Shown here in pieces: positions 24,152 through 32,935 of a DNA stretch of 64,000 nucleotides (positions are counted from its first letter, which is position 1; each line of letters opens with the position of its first letter). Origin of the DNA: Candidatus Electrothrix aestuarii (GTDB lineage: Bacteria > Desulfobacterota > Desulfobulbia > Desulfobulbales > Desulfobulbaceae); assembly GCA_032595685.2 (NCBI GenBank), contig CP159373.1, positions 1,695,001 through 1,759,000 on the forward strand, in the 5' to 3' direction. The translations under genes were made by a program, and so were the position numbers. The notes below the pieces were generated by a model. The model had not been told where the DNA came from. It searched no databases and worked only from the letters and a program-made list of their open reading frames with translations.

Positions 24152-26056
24152 ATGACACGAGTTACCCAGGACATGGAAACAGCAGCAGTGCTCAAGGCAG
24201 TGCGTGAGGCTGATGGCTATTATATTACCAACACGGCTCGGGATATGTCCCAGTCGGACTATAAAAACAGAATTCTGCTGCATACGGATCTGATGGCAGC
24301 ATCTGCCCGGGAAAAGGCAGGCTACTTCTCCTTGGAGATCACCGGTGGTGCGTCCGTGCATGTGGATATCCTCCGCAAGCAGGTGGACCCCTTCCTCAAG
24401 CTGGAGCTGCTGCGTGAGGCCATGCCGAACACCATGTTCCAGACCCTTTGTCGTGGGTTGAACCTGTTTGGCTACCGTCCTTACCCCCAGAATGTGATCC
24501 GCTTCACGGTTCGGGAATTTGCCAAGTACGTGGATGTTTGGAGAACCTTTGACTTTATGAACCATGTGCCCAATATGCAGGCGGTTTTTGAAGAGGTAGC
24601 CAAGGCTGGCAAGATCAATGAGCCTTGCATCTGTTTCTCCACCGGACCTGAGCATACCAATGAGTACTATGTGAACAAGGTCCAGGAAATCCTGGATGTA
24701 ACCGGGGAAGAGATCACCCTCTGTATCAAAAATCACGGTGGTTTGGGTACTCCGCGCCGCATCGGTGAGTTGGTGGATGCTATTAAGCAGGCCTATCCAG
24801 ACATCATTATTCATTACCACGGCCATAATACCGACGGTAACGACGTGGGCCGCATCGTTGAAGCGGTGATGAACGGCGCCAAGATTGTTGATGCCTCTGA
24901 TCATTCCTTCACCGGTTTCTACGGACCTCCTCCCATCCTGACCGTTATCCAGACCCTGAAGGATCTGGGCAAAACCGCTGTGGGCATTGATGAGGAAGCA
25001 GTGATTGAGTCCTCTGACGTTATCCGTGATGAGCGCCAGCATTATGCCCAGTTTGAATCCCAGATCAAGGGCTTCCAGCCCACAGTGCAGATTCATAAAC
25101 TACCTGGTGGTGCTATGGGCTCCAGTCTGGAGCAGGCAGTCAAAGGTGGCTTTCTGGATAAAATGCCGGATATCCTCCACAAGGAATTGCCTGAGGTACA
25201 GAAAGAGTTGGGGAATTACTGGAGTGTAACCCCTGGTTCGCAGATCCTCTGGACCACAGCGGTTTCCAATGTCCAGAACGGACGCTATGAGTCACCGTCC
25301 GGCGATCTGAAAAACCTCCTTCTTGGTAAGTATGGTCCCTTCCCCTTTTATCAGCCTGCTGAGTGGATCTATGAGAAGGTCTTTGGCGAGAACTGGAAGA
25401 CCATCCTGGAGGAAGAGGGCGGTATCGATGATATCGGCGATATGGATATAGAGCAGGAACGTGCTACCTTGGCAGAGCGCTTGGGCTCTGAACCCACTGA
25501 GCAGCAGTTGGTGCTGTATCTCCAGCATCCCAATGATGCCGTTAATTTCTTAAAGTTTGAAGAAGAGTTTGGTCGGGCCTATGTCCTGCCTCCGTCCATC
25601 TTCCTCCGTCAGGGTGGTTTTGAGCTGGGCGAGAGCATCACCTTCCGCGATCATTCCGGCAAAGAGCATATGCTGGAGGTTGGGCCGGTGCAGAAGACCG
25701 ACGAAGGTGAGACCAATGTTTATCTGAACGTGGATCACCATGAGCGGGTCTATGTCTTTGAGCCTGAGGCTGTTCAGGGCGCCCAGGTAACTGTGACGCT
25801 GTCTAAGGAAGAGATTGAAGAGCTGGCCAGCGCTGGCGACATTCGTGCGCCGTTTGCTGGTAATGTCAGTGCAATCAATGTGAAGGAAGGGCAGGAAATT
25901 GCTGAAGGTGATCAGGTCATGGTCCTGGAAGCCATGAAGATGCAGACGCCGATCCTTTCTGAAGTTGCTGGTGTTGTCAAGACGATCAGCGTCAAGGTGG
26001 GGGATGCCCTCAAGGTCGGTGATAAGCTCTTAAAAATTGAGGTAACTGAAGAGTAA
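24152..26056 (+). CDS. Carboxyltransferase-biotin carrier subunit (pyruvate carboxylase subunit B / OadA-like)
   Basis: A 634-residue protein with a TIM-barrel carboxyltransferase domain (about 15-300), a conserved central domain, and a C-terminal biotinyl domain with the biotinylation motif VLEAMKMQTPI. Barrel landmarks include EITGGASVHVD, NMFQTLCRGLN-like sequence, CIKNHGGLGTP and HYHGHNTDGNDVGRIVEA, which carries metal-binding histidines. It accepts the carboxyl group from biotin charged by the 22572-24014 product and transfers it to pyruvate, or the reverse as in oxaloacetate decarboxylase. No membrane decarboxylase beta subunit or OadG lies nearby, favouring a soluble pyruvate carboxylase. 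The barrel N-terminus (ARDMSQSDYKNRILL) departs from the common RDxHQS signature, so the substrate is not certain. Confidence 0.88.
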   Translation: MTRVTQDMETAAVLKAVREADGYYITNTARDMSQSDYKNRILLHTDLMAASAREKAGYFSLEITGGASVHVDILRKQVDPFLKLELLREAMPNTMFQTLCRGLNLFGYRPYPQNVIRFTVREFAKYVDVWRTFDFMNHVPNMQAVFEEVAKAGKINEPCICFSTGPEHTNEYYVNKVQEILDVTGEEITLCIKNHGGLGTPRRIGELVDAIKQAYPDIIIHYHGHNTDGNDVGRIVEAVMNGAKIVDASDHSFTGFYGPPPILTVIQTLKDLGKTAVGIDEEAVIESSDVIRDERQHYAQFESQIKGFQPTVQIHKLPGGAMGSSLEQAVKGGFLDKMPDILHKELPEVQKELGNYWSVTPGSQILWTTAVSNVQNGRYESPSGDLKNLLLGKYGPFPFYQPAEWIYEKVFGENWKTILEEEGGIDDIGDMDIEQERATLAERLGSEPTEQQLVLYLQHPNDAVNFLKFEEEFGRAYVLPPSIFLRQGGFELGESITFRDHSGKEHMLEVGPVQKTDEGETNVYLNVDHHERVYVFEPEAVQGAQVTVTLSKEEIEELASAGDIRAPFAGNVSAINVKEGQEIAEGDQVMVLEAMKMQTPILSEVAGVVKTISVKVGDALKVGDKLLKIEVTEE

Positions 26057-26080
26057 CTCCCCGTTAGCACGAGTGAGCTG

Positions 26081-26115
26081 GATACCCTTCCTCCTCTGGG
26101 TATCTGGCTTGCTCC
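26081..26115 (+). terminator. Probable terminator after the carboxylase genes
   Basis: GATACCC and GGGTATC form a perfect 7-bp stem, extendable by flanking TG/AGC pairs, followed by a pyrimidine-rich stretch (TGCTCCTTTTC). It lies 24 bp after the stop. Confidence 0.5.
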
Positions 26116-26300
26116 TTTTCTCTCCTTCCTCCTCGCCCTTGTTTTTGTTTACTTTTTTGCAAAAACATGGTTAAGATTTCCATTCAGCTGGTACCTGAGT
26201 GACCTTTCTTTGCTTTCCCGTATTCCTCCATTCAGGTTCCCAAGCGCAGTCCCACAGGCCTAAGCACCTTATCAGCAGTTTAAAAATCCACGTGAAAATA

Positions 26301-27170
26301 ATGCAAGAGACATTAAGGAAGTATGCAGCAGATTTGAGAAGCTCGGAAGAGCTGATTGAAGCTCATCGCCAGGAAATGAATTCTGAGCAGGATACCCGTG
26401 AGGCCATAGGTATCCTCCATTCTCGCGGCGGATGGAAGGAGTTTGAGCTGGGAAAACAGCTCACCGAGAGTGGGAATCCAGAGGATCGCATCATAGGGGC
26501 AGACATTCTTTCTCAGCTGGGTTTGGACAAACGCTCATTCCATGAGGAATCGCTTGCCGTCCTGATTAACCTGCTCCGTGACCCTGACCACCAGGTTATT
26601 CATTATGCCGCGATTGGTTTGGGCCATCGCAACGATGCCCGAGCCATTCCTCCCTTGGTTGAGTTGGCGGAGCATGAGGACGCTTTGGTACGCTTTGGCG
26701 TGACCTTCGGCCTCAGCTGTCATGATGATGAGCAGGCCATAGCCGCCTTGATGCAACTCTGCAAGGATGAGGACTATGATGTCCGCAACTGGGCCATGTT
26801 CGATCTTGCCTGCCAGACTGATATGGACGGACCGGAGATCCGCGAGGCCTTGGCTGCGGGCTTGCAGGATGTTGAGGCAGAGATTCGTGGTGAGGCCCTG
26901 GTTGGGCTGGCCAGGAGAAAGGACGCTCGGGCCTTTCCTGCCATAGTTAAGGAATGGGCAGCCCATGATGTCAGCATTCTGAGTATTGAAGCGGCTGAGG
27001 AACTGGCTGATCCTGATCTGGTACCCCATCTGATGAACCTGCAGGAAAGCCTGGAGTTCACCGAAGATGATTTATATTTTCAGGACAGGATAGAAGATGC
27101 CCTGATGGCCTGTGAGAAAAATACCGAGCCTGTCTTTAATCCAGGTGAGGATGAGCTGGAAGAGGAGTGA
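26301..27170 (+). CDS. HEAT-repeat protein
   Basis: A 289-residue soluble protein built of tandem helix pairs: units such as LAVLINLLRDPDHQVIHYAA, IPPLVELAEHEDALVRFGVT, AIAALMQLCKDEDYDVRNWA and REALAAGLQDVEAEIRGEAL share the HEAT pattern with proline or acidic turns and a repeated DxxVR. HEAT repeats form curved scaffolds for protein or nucleic-acid binding. The start is chosen at ATG 26301 (MQETLRKYAADLR). An upstream in-frame ATG at 26199 would add a low-complexity leader without a ribosome-binding site. It precedes an hsdS gene by 134 bp. A link to that gene is possible but nothing in the sequence proves it. Confidence 0.8.
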   Translation: MQETLRKYAADLRSSEELIEAHRQEMNSEQDTREAIGILHSRGGWKEFELGKQLTESGNPEDRIIGADILSQLGLDKRSFHEESLAVLINLLRDPDHQVIHYAAIGLGHRNDARAIPPLVELAEHEDALVRFGVTFGLSCHDDEQAIAALMQLCKDEDYDVRNWAMFDLACQTDMDGPEIREALAAGLQDVEAEIRGEALVGLARRKDARAFPAIVKEWAAHDVSILSIEAAEELADPDLVPHLMNLQESLEFTEDDLYFQDRIEDALMACEKNTEPVFNPGEDELEEE

Positions 27171-27199
27171 GGGGCAGGGGATTGCGTGCTGCTTTTGTA

Positions 27200-27247
27200 C
27201 CCCGCGATGAATCCGGGGCTATTATCGGGTGTCCCTCCGGGACAGGG
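27200..27247. repeat. Dispersed repeat family B, copy 1
   Basis: A 48-bp unit starting CCCCGCGATGAATCCGGGG and ending TCCCTCCGGGACAGGG. A near-identical unit is at 53749-53797. Both contain two short palindromes (CCCCG/CGGGG and TCCCTCCGGGA) and lie between genes. Confidence 0.8.
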
Positions 27248-27304
27248 CTGGAGATATGAAAATGGGTTGCGGGGCGTAGGTGGGTAGGGTGGAAGGGAGT
27301 TATT

Positions 27305-28705
27305 ATGGAGGATGAGTGGCAAACGACAACCCTAGGAAAAATTGTTAAAGATGGGAGCGGTTTTATTCAAACCGGACCATTTGGTAGTCAGTTGCACGCA
27401 TCAGACTATGTCAAAGATGGTATTCCTGTGGTCATGCCGGTCAACCTTGCTGATAATAGAGTAAATTTAACTGATATTGCTCGTATTACAGAAGAAGATG
27501 CAAGCAGATTATCAAAGCATCTCGTTAAAAAAGGAGATATTCTATATAGTCGACGCGGTGATGTTACACGCAAAGCATTAATTACTGACTCTGAAGTTGG
27601 TATGTTTTGCGGTACAGGCTGTCTCTTAGTTCGTCCTGGTAATAAAATTGATCCAAGATTTCTGGCTTACCACTTGAGTTCTCCCAAAAATCAGGAGTGG
27701 ATAATACGGCATGCTATAGGGGCTACAATGCCGAATTTAAATACAGGAATCCTCTCTGACGTCCCTCTTCGGGTTCCAAGCCGAGCTCTTCAACGTGCCA
27801 TCGCTCACATCCTGGGCAGCCTCGACGACAAAATAAAACTCAACCGCCAGATGAACGCCACGCTGGAAGCGATGGCCCAAGCCCTGTTCAAGAGCTGGTT
27901 CGTTGATTTCGACCCAGTCATCGATAAGGCCTTGGCCGCTGGCAATCCCATTCCTGAACCGCTACGTAAAAAGGTCGAGGCCCGCCAAGCGCTAGGAGAT
28001 AAGCGCAAACCGCTGCCCACTGAAGTTGCTCAGTATTTTCCAGATCGTTTTATTTTCAGCGAGGAAATGGGCTGGGTGCCGGAAGGGTGGGGTGAGAGTG
28101 TTATTGGTGAGGAAGTTGAAACTGTGGGAGGAGGAACGCCAAGCACCAAGGATGCAACTTTTTGGGAAGAGGGCGTCCATCCTTTTTGTACTCCCAAAGA
28201 TATGTCTGCTCTTAACTCTATAGTATTAGTGGATACTATACGTCATCTTACAGATGCGGGCGTAAACAAGATTAGCTCTGGTCAACTCCCAAAAGGTGTT
28301 GTACTGATATCATCAAGAGCGCCAATTGGTTATTTGGCAATCAGTGATATACCCGTGTCAGTAAATCAGGGAATTATCGCTATGTTGCCAAATCAAAAAT
28401 ATGGATCGATCTACTTGTTGTTATGGGTACATTTCAATATGGAGGCGATTCAAGGTCGTGCTAACGGCAGTACATTCCTCGAAATTAGCAAAAAGAACTT
28501 TCGTCCAATTCCTTTTGTGGTTCCGCCAGATGAAATCACCGATTTTTTTAATGAGCAGGGAAAAGGAATCTACAATAAGATGAGTTTTGTGTCAGAGCAA
28601 ATCCAGAAGCTCATAACCCTACGCGACACCCTCCTCCCAAAACTCCTCTCCGGCCAACTCCGCATCCCGGATGCGGAAAAACTGATCAAGGAAGCCATGC
28701 CATGA
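27305..28705 (+). CDS. hsdS: Type I restriction-modification specificity subunit (orphan HsdS)
   Basis: A 466-residue specificity subunit. Two target-recognition domains (about 1-160 and 265-410) each precede a conserved helical spacer: first LQRAIAHILGSLDDKIKLNR with ALFKSWFVDFDPV, then ITLRDTLLPKLLSGQLR. The first half-signature TGPFGSQLHASDY is typical of HsdS. It recognises the two halves of a bipartite DNA site for the HsdM methyltransferase and HsdR nuclease. GGAAGGGAG lies upstream of ATG 27305. Neither hsdM nor hsdR is present in this window; an HEAT-repeat gene precedes it and a broken AlbA_2-type gene follows. The gene is intact, so it may serve a methyltransferase encoded elsewhere or be a remnant of a lost operon. 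Confidence 0.93.
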   Translation: MEDEWQTTTLGKIVKDGSGFIQTGPFGSQLHASDYVKDGIPVVMPVNLADNRVNLTDIARITEEDASRLSKHLVKKGDILYSRRGDVTRKALITDSEVGMFCGTGCLLVRPGNKIDPRFLAYHLSSPKNQEWIIRHAIGATMPNLNTGILSDVPLRVPSRALQRAIAHILGSLDDKIKLNRQMNATLEAMAQALFKSWFVDFDPVIDKALAAGNPIPEPLRKKVEARQALGDKRKPLPTEVAQYFPDRFIFSEEMGWVPEGWGESVIGEEVETVGGGTPSTKDATFWEEGVHPFCTPKDMSALNSIVLVDTIRHLTDAGVNKISSGQLPKGVVLISSRAPIGYLAISDIPVSVNQGIIAMLPNQKYGSIYLLLWVHFNMEAIQGRANGSTFLEISKKNFRPIPFVVPPDEITDFFNEQGKGIYNKMSFVSEQIQKLITLRDTLLPKLLSGQLRIPDAEKLIKEAMP

Positions 28706-30242
28706 TCAACTACAAAATCACCTCCAAACCCTGGAAGATATCAGTCTGCTCCGCTAAACCTCAGACCTGGAGTGCAAACGAGCTGGTGGCCGCGATGGTC
28801 GCGGCGAGTTGCCCAAAGATTTCTGGGAAACCTACTCAGCTATGGCCAACAGCGACGGCGGTACGGTGTTGTTGGGCATCAGCCAGAAAGGAAGCAAATT
28901 TTCGCTGAGCGGTATCGAAAGGACCGATAAGGTCAAGCAAGACCTCTTCAATACAGCAAACAATCCCAGCAAAGTCAGCGTCAACCTGCTCAATAATACC
29001 TCTGTACGTCTCCTGACCATTGAGGGGCGTTCGCTGTTGCAAGTGGAAATTCCCCGTGCCAACCGCGAGATTCGGCCTGTCTACCTGAACGGTAATCCTC
29101 TCGGCAATACCTATGTGCGTATGCATGAAGGAGATCAACGATTATCAGACGAGGCTGTTCGGCGGATGATGGCTGAGCAGACCGAGGACAGCCGCGATGC
29201 ACGTATTCTTAAGGGCTTTGGGCTTGATGATCTATGTACGGAAAGCCTTCGTGTTTATCGACAGATTTTTAATAATTTGAAGCCTGGGCATCCGTGGAAC
29301 GAGCTGAAAACGCTTTCTTTTCTTCAGAGGATCGGGGCGTGGCGCATGGACAGGGAGAGTGGCCAGGATGGTTTGACAGCAGCGGGTCTGCTGATGTTTG
29401 GGTACCACACGACTATTCAGGAGGCATTTCCTTTTTACATGCTTGATTATCAGGAGCGACCGGCAACAGCAAGCGAACAGCGTTGGCTTGATCGGCTCAC
29501 TCTGGACGGAACATGGTCCGGTAATCTCTACGATTTTTATCGCAAAGTTTTTCTCAAGTTGGCGGAGGGTGTCAAGGTTCCTTTTGAGCTCGATGGTGAT
29601 AGAAGGCTGGATGAATCACCAATTCATGTTGCTCTCCGGGAGGCGTTATGCAATGCGCTGGTGCATGCTGATTACTCGGATCGCATTGCTGTCTTGGTGG
29701 TGAAGTCTCCTGCAATGTTTGAGTTCAGAAATCCTGGCATGATGCGAATCCCTGTGGAGCTAGCCCTGCATGGGGGCTATGCAGATTGCCGTAACCGCCT
29801 GCTTCATCAGATGTTTCGTTATGTGGGGATTGGTGATCAATCGGGTTCTGGAATTTCAAAAATTTTCTCCTGCTGGCACAGATACCATTGGCGTGCTCCA
29901 GAGCTGTTTGATAGCCGGGATCCTTGTGATCAAACCATGATCCGCATGCGTATGATTGATCTCTTTCCACAGGAGTTGGTTGTGCAATTGCGGCAAGATT
30001 TTGGTCAGGCCTATGACTCCCTGTCTCATGAAGAACAGGTGGCTCTTGCCATCGCAGTTGTGGAACACACTGTAACTCATCAACGTTTTTGCGTGCTCAG
30101 TAAAACACATCCGGCAGATGCAAGTCGTCTTCTGCATGGGTTAGTGGAGCAGGGATTTCTGGAGCAGACCGGGAGCAGTCGCGGAGTAGTATATCATCTT
30201 GCCGGGACGAACATCCCCGGACCAGAGGATGTATTTGACTCC

Positions 30243-30306
30243 CCGAATTTGGATTCGAGCTCCGGCAATTTGGATTCGAGCTCCGGCAATTTGGATTCGA
30301 GCTCCG
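30243..30306 (+). repeat. 21-bp tandem repeat, three copies, coding NLDSSSG
   Basis: AATTTGGATTCGAGCTCCGG plus one base repeats three times, encoding NLDSSSG each time and forming a serine-rich linker between the ATPase-like part and the C-terminal part of the broken regulator. The unit length is a multiple of three, so copy number can change without frameshift. Confidence 0.85.
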
Positions 30307-30402
30307 GTAGTTTGAAACGTGACACCTTGGGCCGAATTTTTTCATCCACCCATGCATTACCATTCGTGGATGATCTTGATAGGTTGGAGTCGGATTTCCT
30401 AG

Positions 30403-30504
30403 TACATTCGGGCGCAAAATACCCCGTTCTTTTTGAAGCCGCCTTTCCTCTTTTGGTAGGGCATCTTGCTGTAAAAAGTAGCGCGAAACTTACGCCGTAC
30501 TGTA
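30403..30504. mobile_element. 102-bp MITE flanked by CTAG duplication
   Basis: The ends TACATTCGGGCGCAA and (reverse complement) TACAGTACGGCGTAA form imperfect inverted repeats. CTAG lies directly outside both ends (30399-30402 and 30505-30508). Deleting the element and one CTAG (106 bp) exactly restores the reading frame and family-like sequence of the host gene, strong evidence for an insertion. It has no coding capacity. Confidence 0.85.
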
Positions 30505-30826
30505 CTAGGTATATTGAAGGGGAAAGCCGAGGAGCCAAGAAGAAAGAAAAAGATTTCTCGGGCAGTAATGAAGGCGGTGCTGCTGGAATTGCTGAACGGG
30601 CACTTTGTCACCATCAGCTGTCTTGCTGCATTGGTCCACAGGGAGCCCACAACACTTCGTCGTCAATATTTGACCCGGATGGTCCGAGAAGGCGAGCTGG
30701 AAATCGCTTTTCCCCGAACTCCAAATGATCCCCGTCAGGCCTATACAGCAGCAAAGCGAGAACAGCTTGTAGATAATGACCCTGCAACAGAAGTAGTCTG
30801 AATTTTTCCTAAGCAGCTTCTTTTGC

Positions 30827-31909
30827 TCAATGATGTTGCCCACAGGCGTCAACCAGGAGTCCCATGAGGTCGTCTGCCGGACCTGGGCCGGGCTCAAAGG
30901 GGCCAAAATCACCAAAACCAGCCACCACCATGTTCATGCTGGGAATCACTGTGACGGTTTCTTTATTCCAGTGTCCATTGGCCTGAAAGGTGTCTTCTGG
31001 CAGGCTGGGCCAGATCCTTTTGCCGGTGTTGAACCACCAATTCATACCATAATTCCCAGGACCGTATGGGGTTTGATTGCCGCTTTGGGCACCATAGGAG
31101 CCAATAGCTAAATAATCACGGGCTGGATAGCGCGACCTGGGGAGTGATTTGGGAACCTGATTTTTGAGGTAGCGATCAAAGAGCTGTCTGTCCAGGAGTT
31201 GTTTGTCCTTCCACCTTCCTTTGTTCAGCCACAACCAACCAATGCGGGCAAAATCCCTGGGAGAAGTGTGGACAGACCAACCATGCTCTTCGATCTGCTC
31301 AAAGACGTCGCCATCCTGGAACTGGAGAAGACCGAGCCGATTTTCTTTCAGGATGATCTGATTTGGGTCATCCGTCGTTGTGAAGACCTTATCAAGCAAG
31401 GTGTCATGATAGAGCTTGATGGCGTAATCGTTATAGGCAAAGGCCTCACCTGGCCATTCATGCCGGGCGTAGCCACTGGTCATATTGGCCAGGTGATAAA
31501 AGGTGATCTTTTTATCTTTGCCCAGGAGGCCGGGCATGAACGGATCAATCTTACCGTGAACCTCTATCTTGCCCTCCTGGGCAGCAAAAAGCATCAGGGT
31601 GCTGAGCACGGGCTTGGTGGCGGATGCCCAGTGCCTGCGCCCTGCAGGATGGCCCCAGGTTTTGATGAGGTACCCGTTTTTTATGATAACGCCTGAGCCA
31701 TCAATTGCTTTAGTGAATTGGCGCAGTGCCTGTGGATTTTTACACAGTGCCTCGGCAGGCAGTTGTCTCCAATTTTTTCCAGGAAAAACAAAATGCTTTG
31801 TTGGGGGCTTTTTCAGAAAGCGTCGTTTTTCCCTTTCCTTAGAATGTGGGGAACAGAATGAAATAAGGAAGAGACAGCCCAACAAAAACAGGAGCGGAGA
31901 ACGACGCAT
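30827..31909 (-). CDS. Serine beta-lactamase-fold hydrolase, probably secreted
   Basis: A 360-residue protein of the beta-lactamase/penicillin-binding (class C-like, Pfam Beta-lactamase) family. An N-terminal hydrophobic signal (LLFLLGCLFLISFC) may be lipidated at the cysteine. The active-site serine and lysine are in SATK within HWASATKPVLSTLM. A second motif, FAYNDYAIKLYH, supplies the tyrosine/asparagine element. The family includes esterases, peptidases and beta-lactamase relatives; substrate cannot be assigned and antibiotic resistance is not implied. It is convergent with the broken regulator gene (26 bp apart). The downstream surface genes run in the same direction, 15 bp from the SGNH hydrolase gene, so they probably share a transcript. 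Confidence 0.87.
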   Translation of the reverse strand: MRRSPLLFLLGCLFLISFCSPHSKEREKRRFLKKPPTKHFVFPGKNWRQLPAEALCKNPQALRQFTKAIDGSGVIIKNGYLIKTWGHPAGRRHWASATKPVLSTLMLFAAQEGKIEVHGKIDPFMPGLLGKDKKITFYHLANMTSGYARHEWPGEAFAYNDYAIKLYHDTLLDKVFTTTDDPNQIILKENRLGLLQFQDGDVFEQIEEHGWSVHTSPRDFARIGWLWLNKGRWKDKQLLDRQLFDRYLKNQVPKSLPRSRYPARDYLAIGSYGAQSGNQTPYGPGNYGMNWWFNTGKRIWPSLPEDTFQANGHWNKETVTVIPSMNMVVAGFGDFGPFEPGPGPADDLMGLLVDACGQHH

Positions 31910-31924
31910 AACGCATATTGAGTG

Positions 31925-32878
31925 TTACTTTGCATCGAGTCGTTTTCTGAAACGGATCAGGAAAAATCCAGAAGAAGAAAGCAGAACCAAGGCTATGATA
32001 AGCTGTTCTGCCGGTGAAAACTCGACAAGAAAAAAGCTGAATGTTAATAAGGGTAAAAGAAAGATCCGAATGATGAAGCGCAGGAAGTTATGTTGACGGA
32101 TAAAATCAGCTACAGGTGGTGAGTAGGTATAATAGAGTTCAACAAAAGAAATACCTAAGCGGTTGGTCATCAGGTAGAGATCACGGAACCTTTTGAGGAG
32201 GACAACCTGGGGTTCCAAAGCTGTACCATAGGCAGCTGTGGCAATAAAGCAACCACCGCCTCCGCCACCACCGCTGCTGGCATTCTGGGTGTTGACCAGC
32301 TGTGAGTAAAATCCTTGGGCTATTTTTACGGAACCATCTTCATTGGGATGGACACCATCGACATTGAGGTTTGACCAATTTGAGACCACATTGGCATAGG
32401 TGTTCACCAACGTGGTCCCTCCGCCTTCAGCGAGATCAATAATACCCGGGTTGTAGTTCTCAGGTTGATAACCTGATTTACTGCTGTTTGGGGTGATGGT
32501 GGAAAGGATAGGTTTGGCTCCAACAGCCACGGCCGCTTTCAACATAATGTTGAGATTAAAGACCGTGGTGGAAGCAGAGATGCCTTCCATGACATCATTG
32601 GCTCCTTCCATAATAACCACATAATTAGGGGCATATTTATCCATCACCCCGCTAATACGAGCGGCCCCTCTATAAGTATTTTCTCCACCTTTACCCGCAT
32701 TGACGATTTGCGTACCCGCAGCGGAACCATACATATTCTGCAAGTTGGTGGGATAAGGGGTCGCTTTGTAGCCAGCAGTGATAGAGTCGCCAAAACAGAC
32801 AATGACATCTGCATGGGAGAGAGAAACAAGGAAAAGTACTGCCGCAATTCCTGCTGAGAATATTCTGAACAGCCTCAT
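31925..32878 (-). CDS. SGNH/GDSL hydrolase with CFI-box C-terminal sorting-type tail
   Basis: A 317-residue secreted hydrolase. Signal peptide to SLSHA, then block [10 protein letters not shown] (serine nucleophile), block II glycine in GKGGENT, block III GANDV and block [10 protein letters not shown] (aspartate and histidine). This is a complete SGNH catalytic set, typical of lipases and acyl-esterases acting on glycans or lipids. After a poly-glycine linker comes [10 protein letters not shown], the CFI-box motif, followed by a region with [13 protein letters not shown] and SPPVADFI, two hydrophobic segments and a basic end RFRKR. That arrangement is known as a CFI-box-CTERM domain and is thought to be a surface-sorting or processing signal. 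GAGGGG precedes the ATG. Confidence 0.9.
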   Translation of the reverse strand: MRLFRIFSAGIAAVLFLVSLSHADVIVCFGDSITAGYKATPYPTNLQNMYGSAAGTQIVNAGKGGENTYRGAARISGVMDKYAPNYVVIMEGANDVMEGISASTTVFNLNIMLKAAVAVGAKPILSTITPNSSKSGYQPENYNPGIIDLAEGGGTTLVNTYANVVSNWSNLNVDGVHPNEDGSVKIAQGFYSQLVNTQNASSGGGGGGGCFIATAAYGTALEPQVVLLKRFRDLYLMTNRLGISFVELYYTYSPPVADFIRQHNFLRFIIRIFLLPLLTFSFFLVEFSPAEQLIIALVLLSSSGFFLIRFRKRLDAK

Positions 32879-32935
32879 CTGACCCCTCTTTTTTTATTAT
32901 CTTAATATGTTGTTATGACCAGGGGTCATAGTTTG

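Larger units (their letters stand above)
28702..30801 (+). pseudogene. Broken AlbA_2/HATPase-type putative regulator (frameshift, stop, MITE insertion)
   Basis: The protein family has an N-terminal Schlafen AlbA_2 domain and a GHKL-type ATP-binding domain (RecG-like regulator, COG2865 type) and is often found inside type I restriction loci. The ATG at 28702 overlaps the hsdS stop (ATGA). Its frame departs within 15 bases from the frame that encodes LQTLEDISLLR. That frame then meets TAA at 28755-28757, where family members have a glutamate, and continues as TSDLECKRAGGRDGRGELPK. From there it stays open through FDSP and three NLDSSSG repeats to about 30398, where a 102-bp inverted-repeat element flanked by CTAG interrupts it. 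Removing the element plus one CTAG restores the frame into AEEPRRKKKISRAVMKAVLL and the normal C-terminus, stop at 30799-30801. A shorter product from TTG 28809 could still be made. Confidence 0.85.

Noticed and set aside
24107-25096. A 329-codon minus-strand frame across the carboxyltransferase gene
   Set aside because: Antisense to a well-supported enzyme and without family motifs.
30827-31909. Calling the beta-lactamase-fold protein a resistance gene
   Set aside because: The SATK motif defines the fold only; many members are esterases or peptidases and no resistance context is present.
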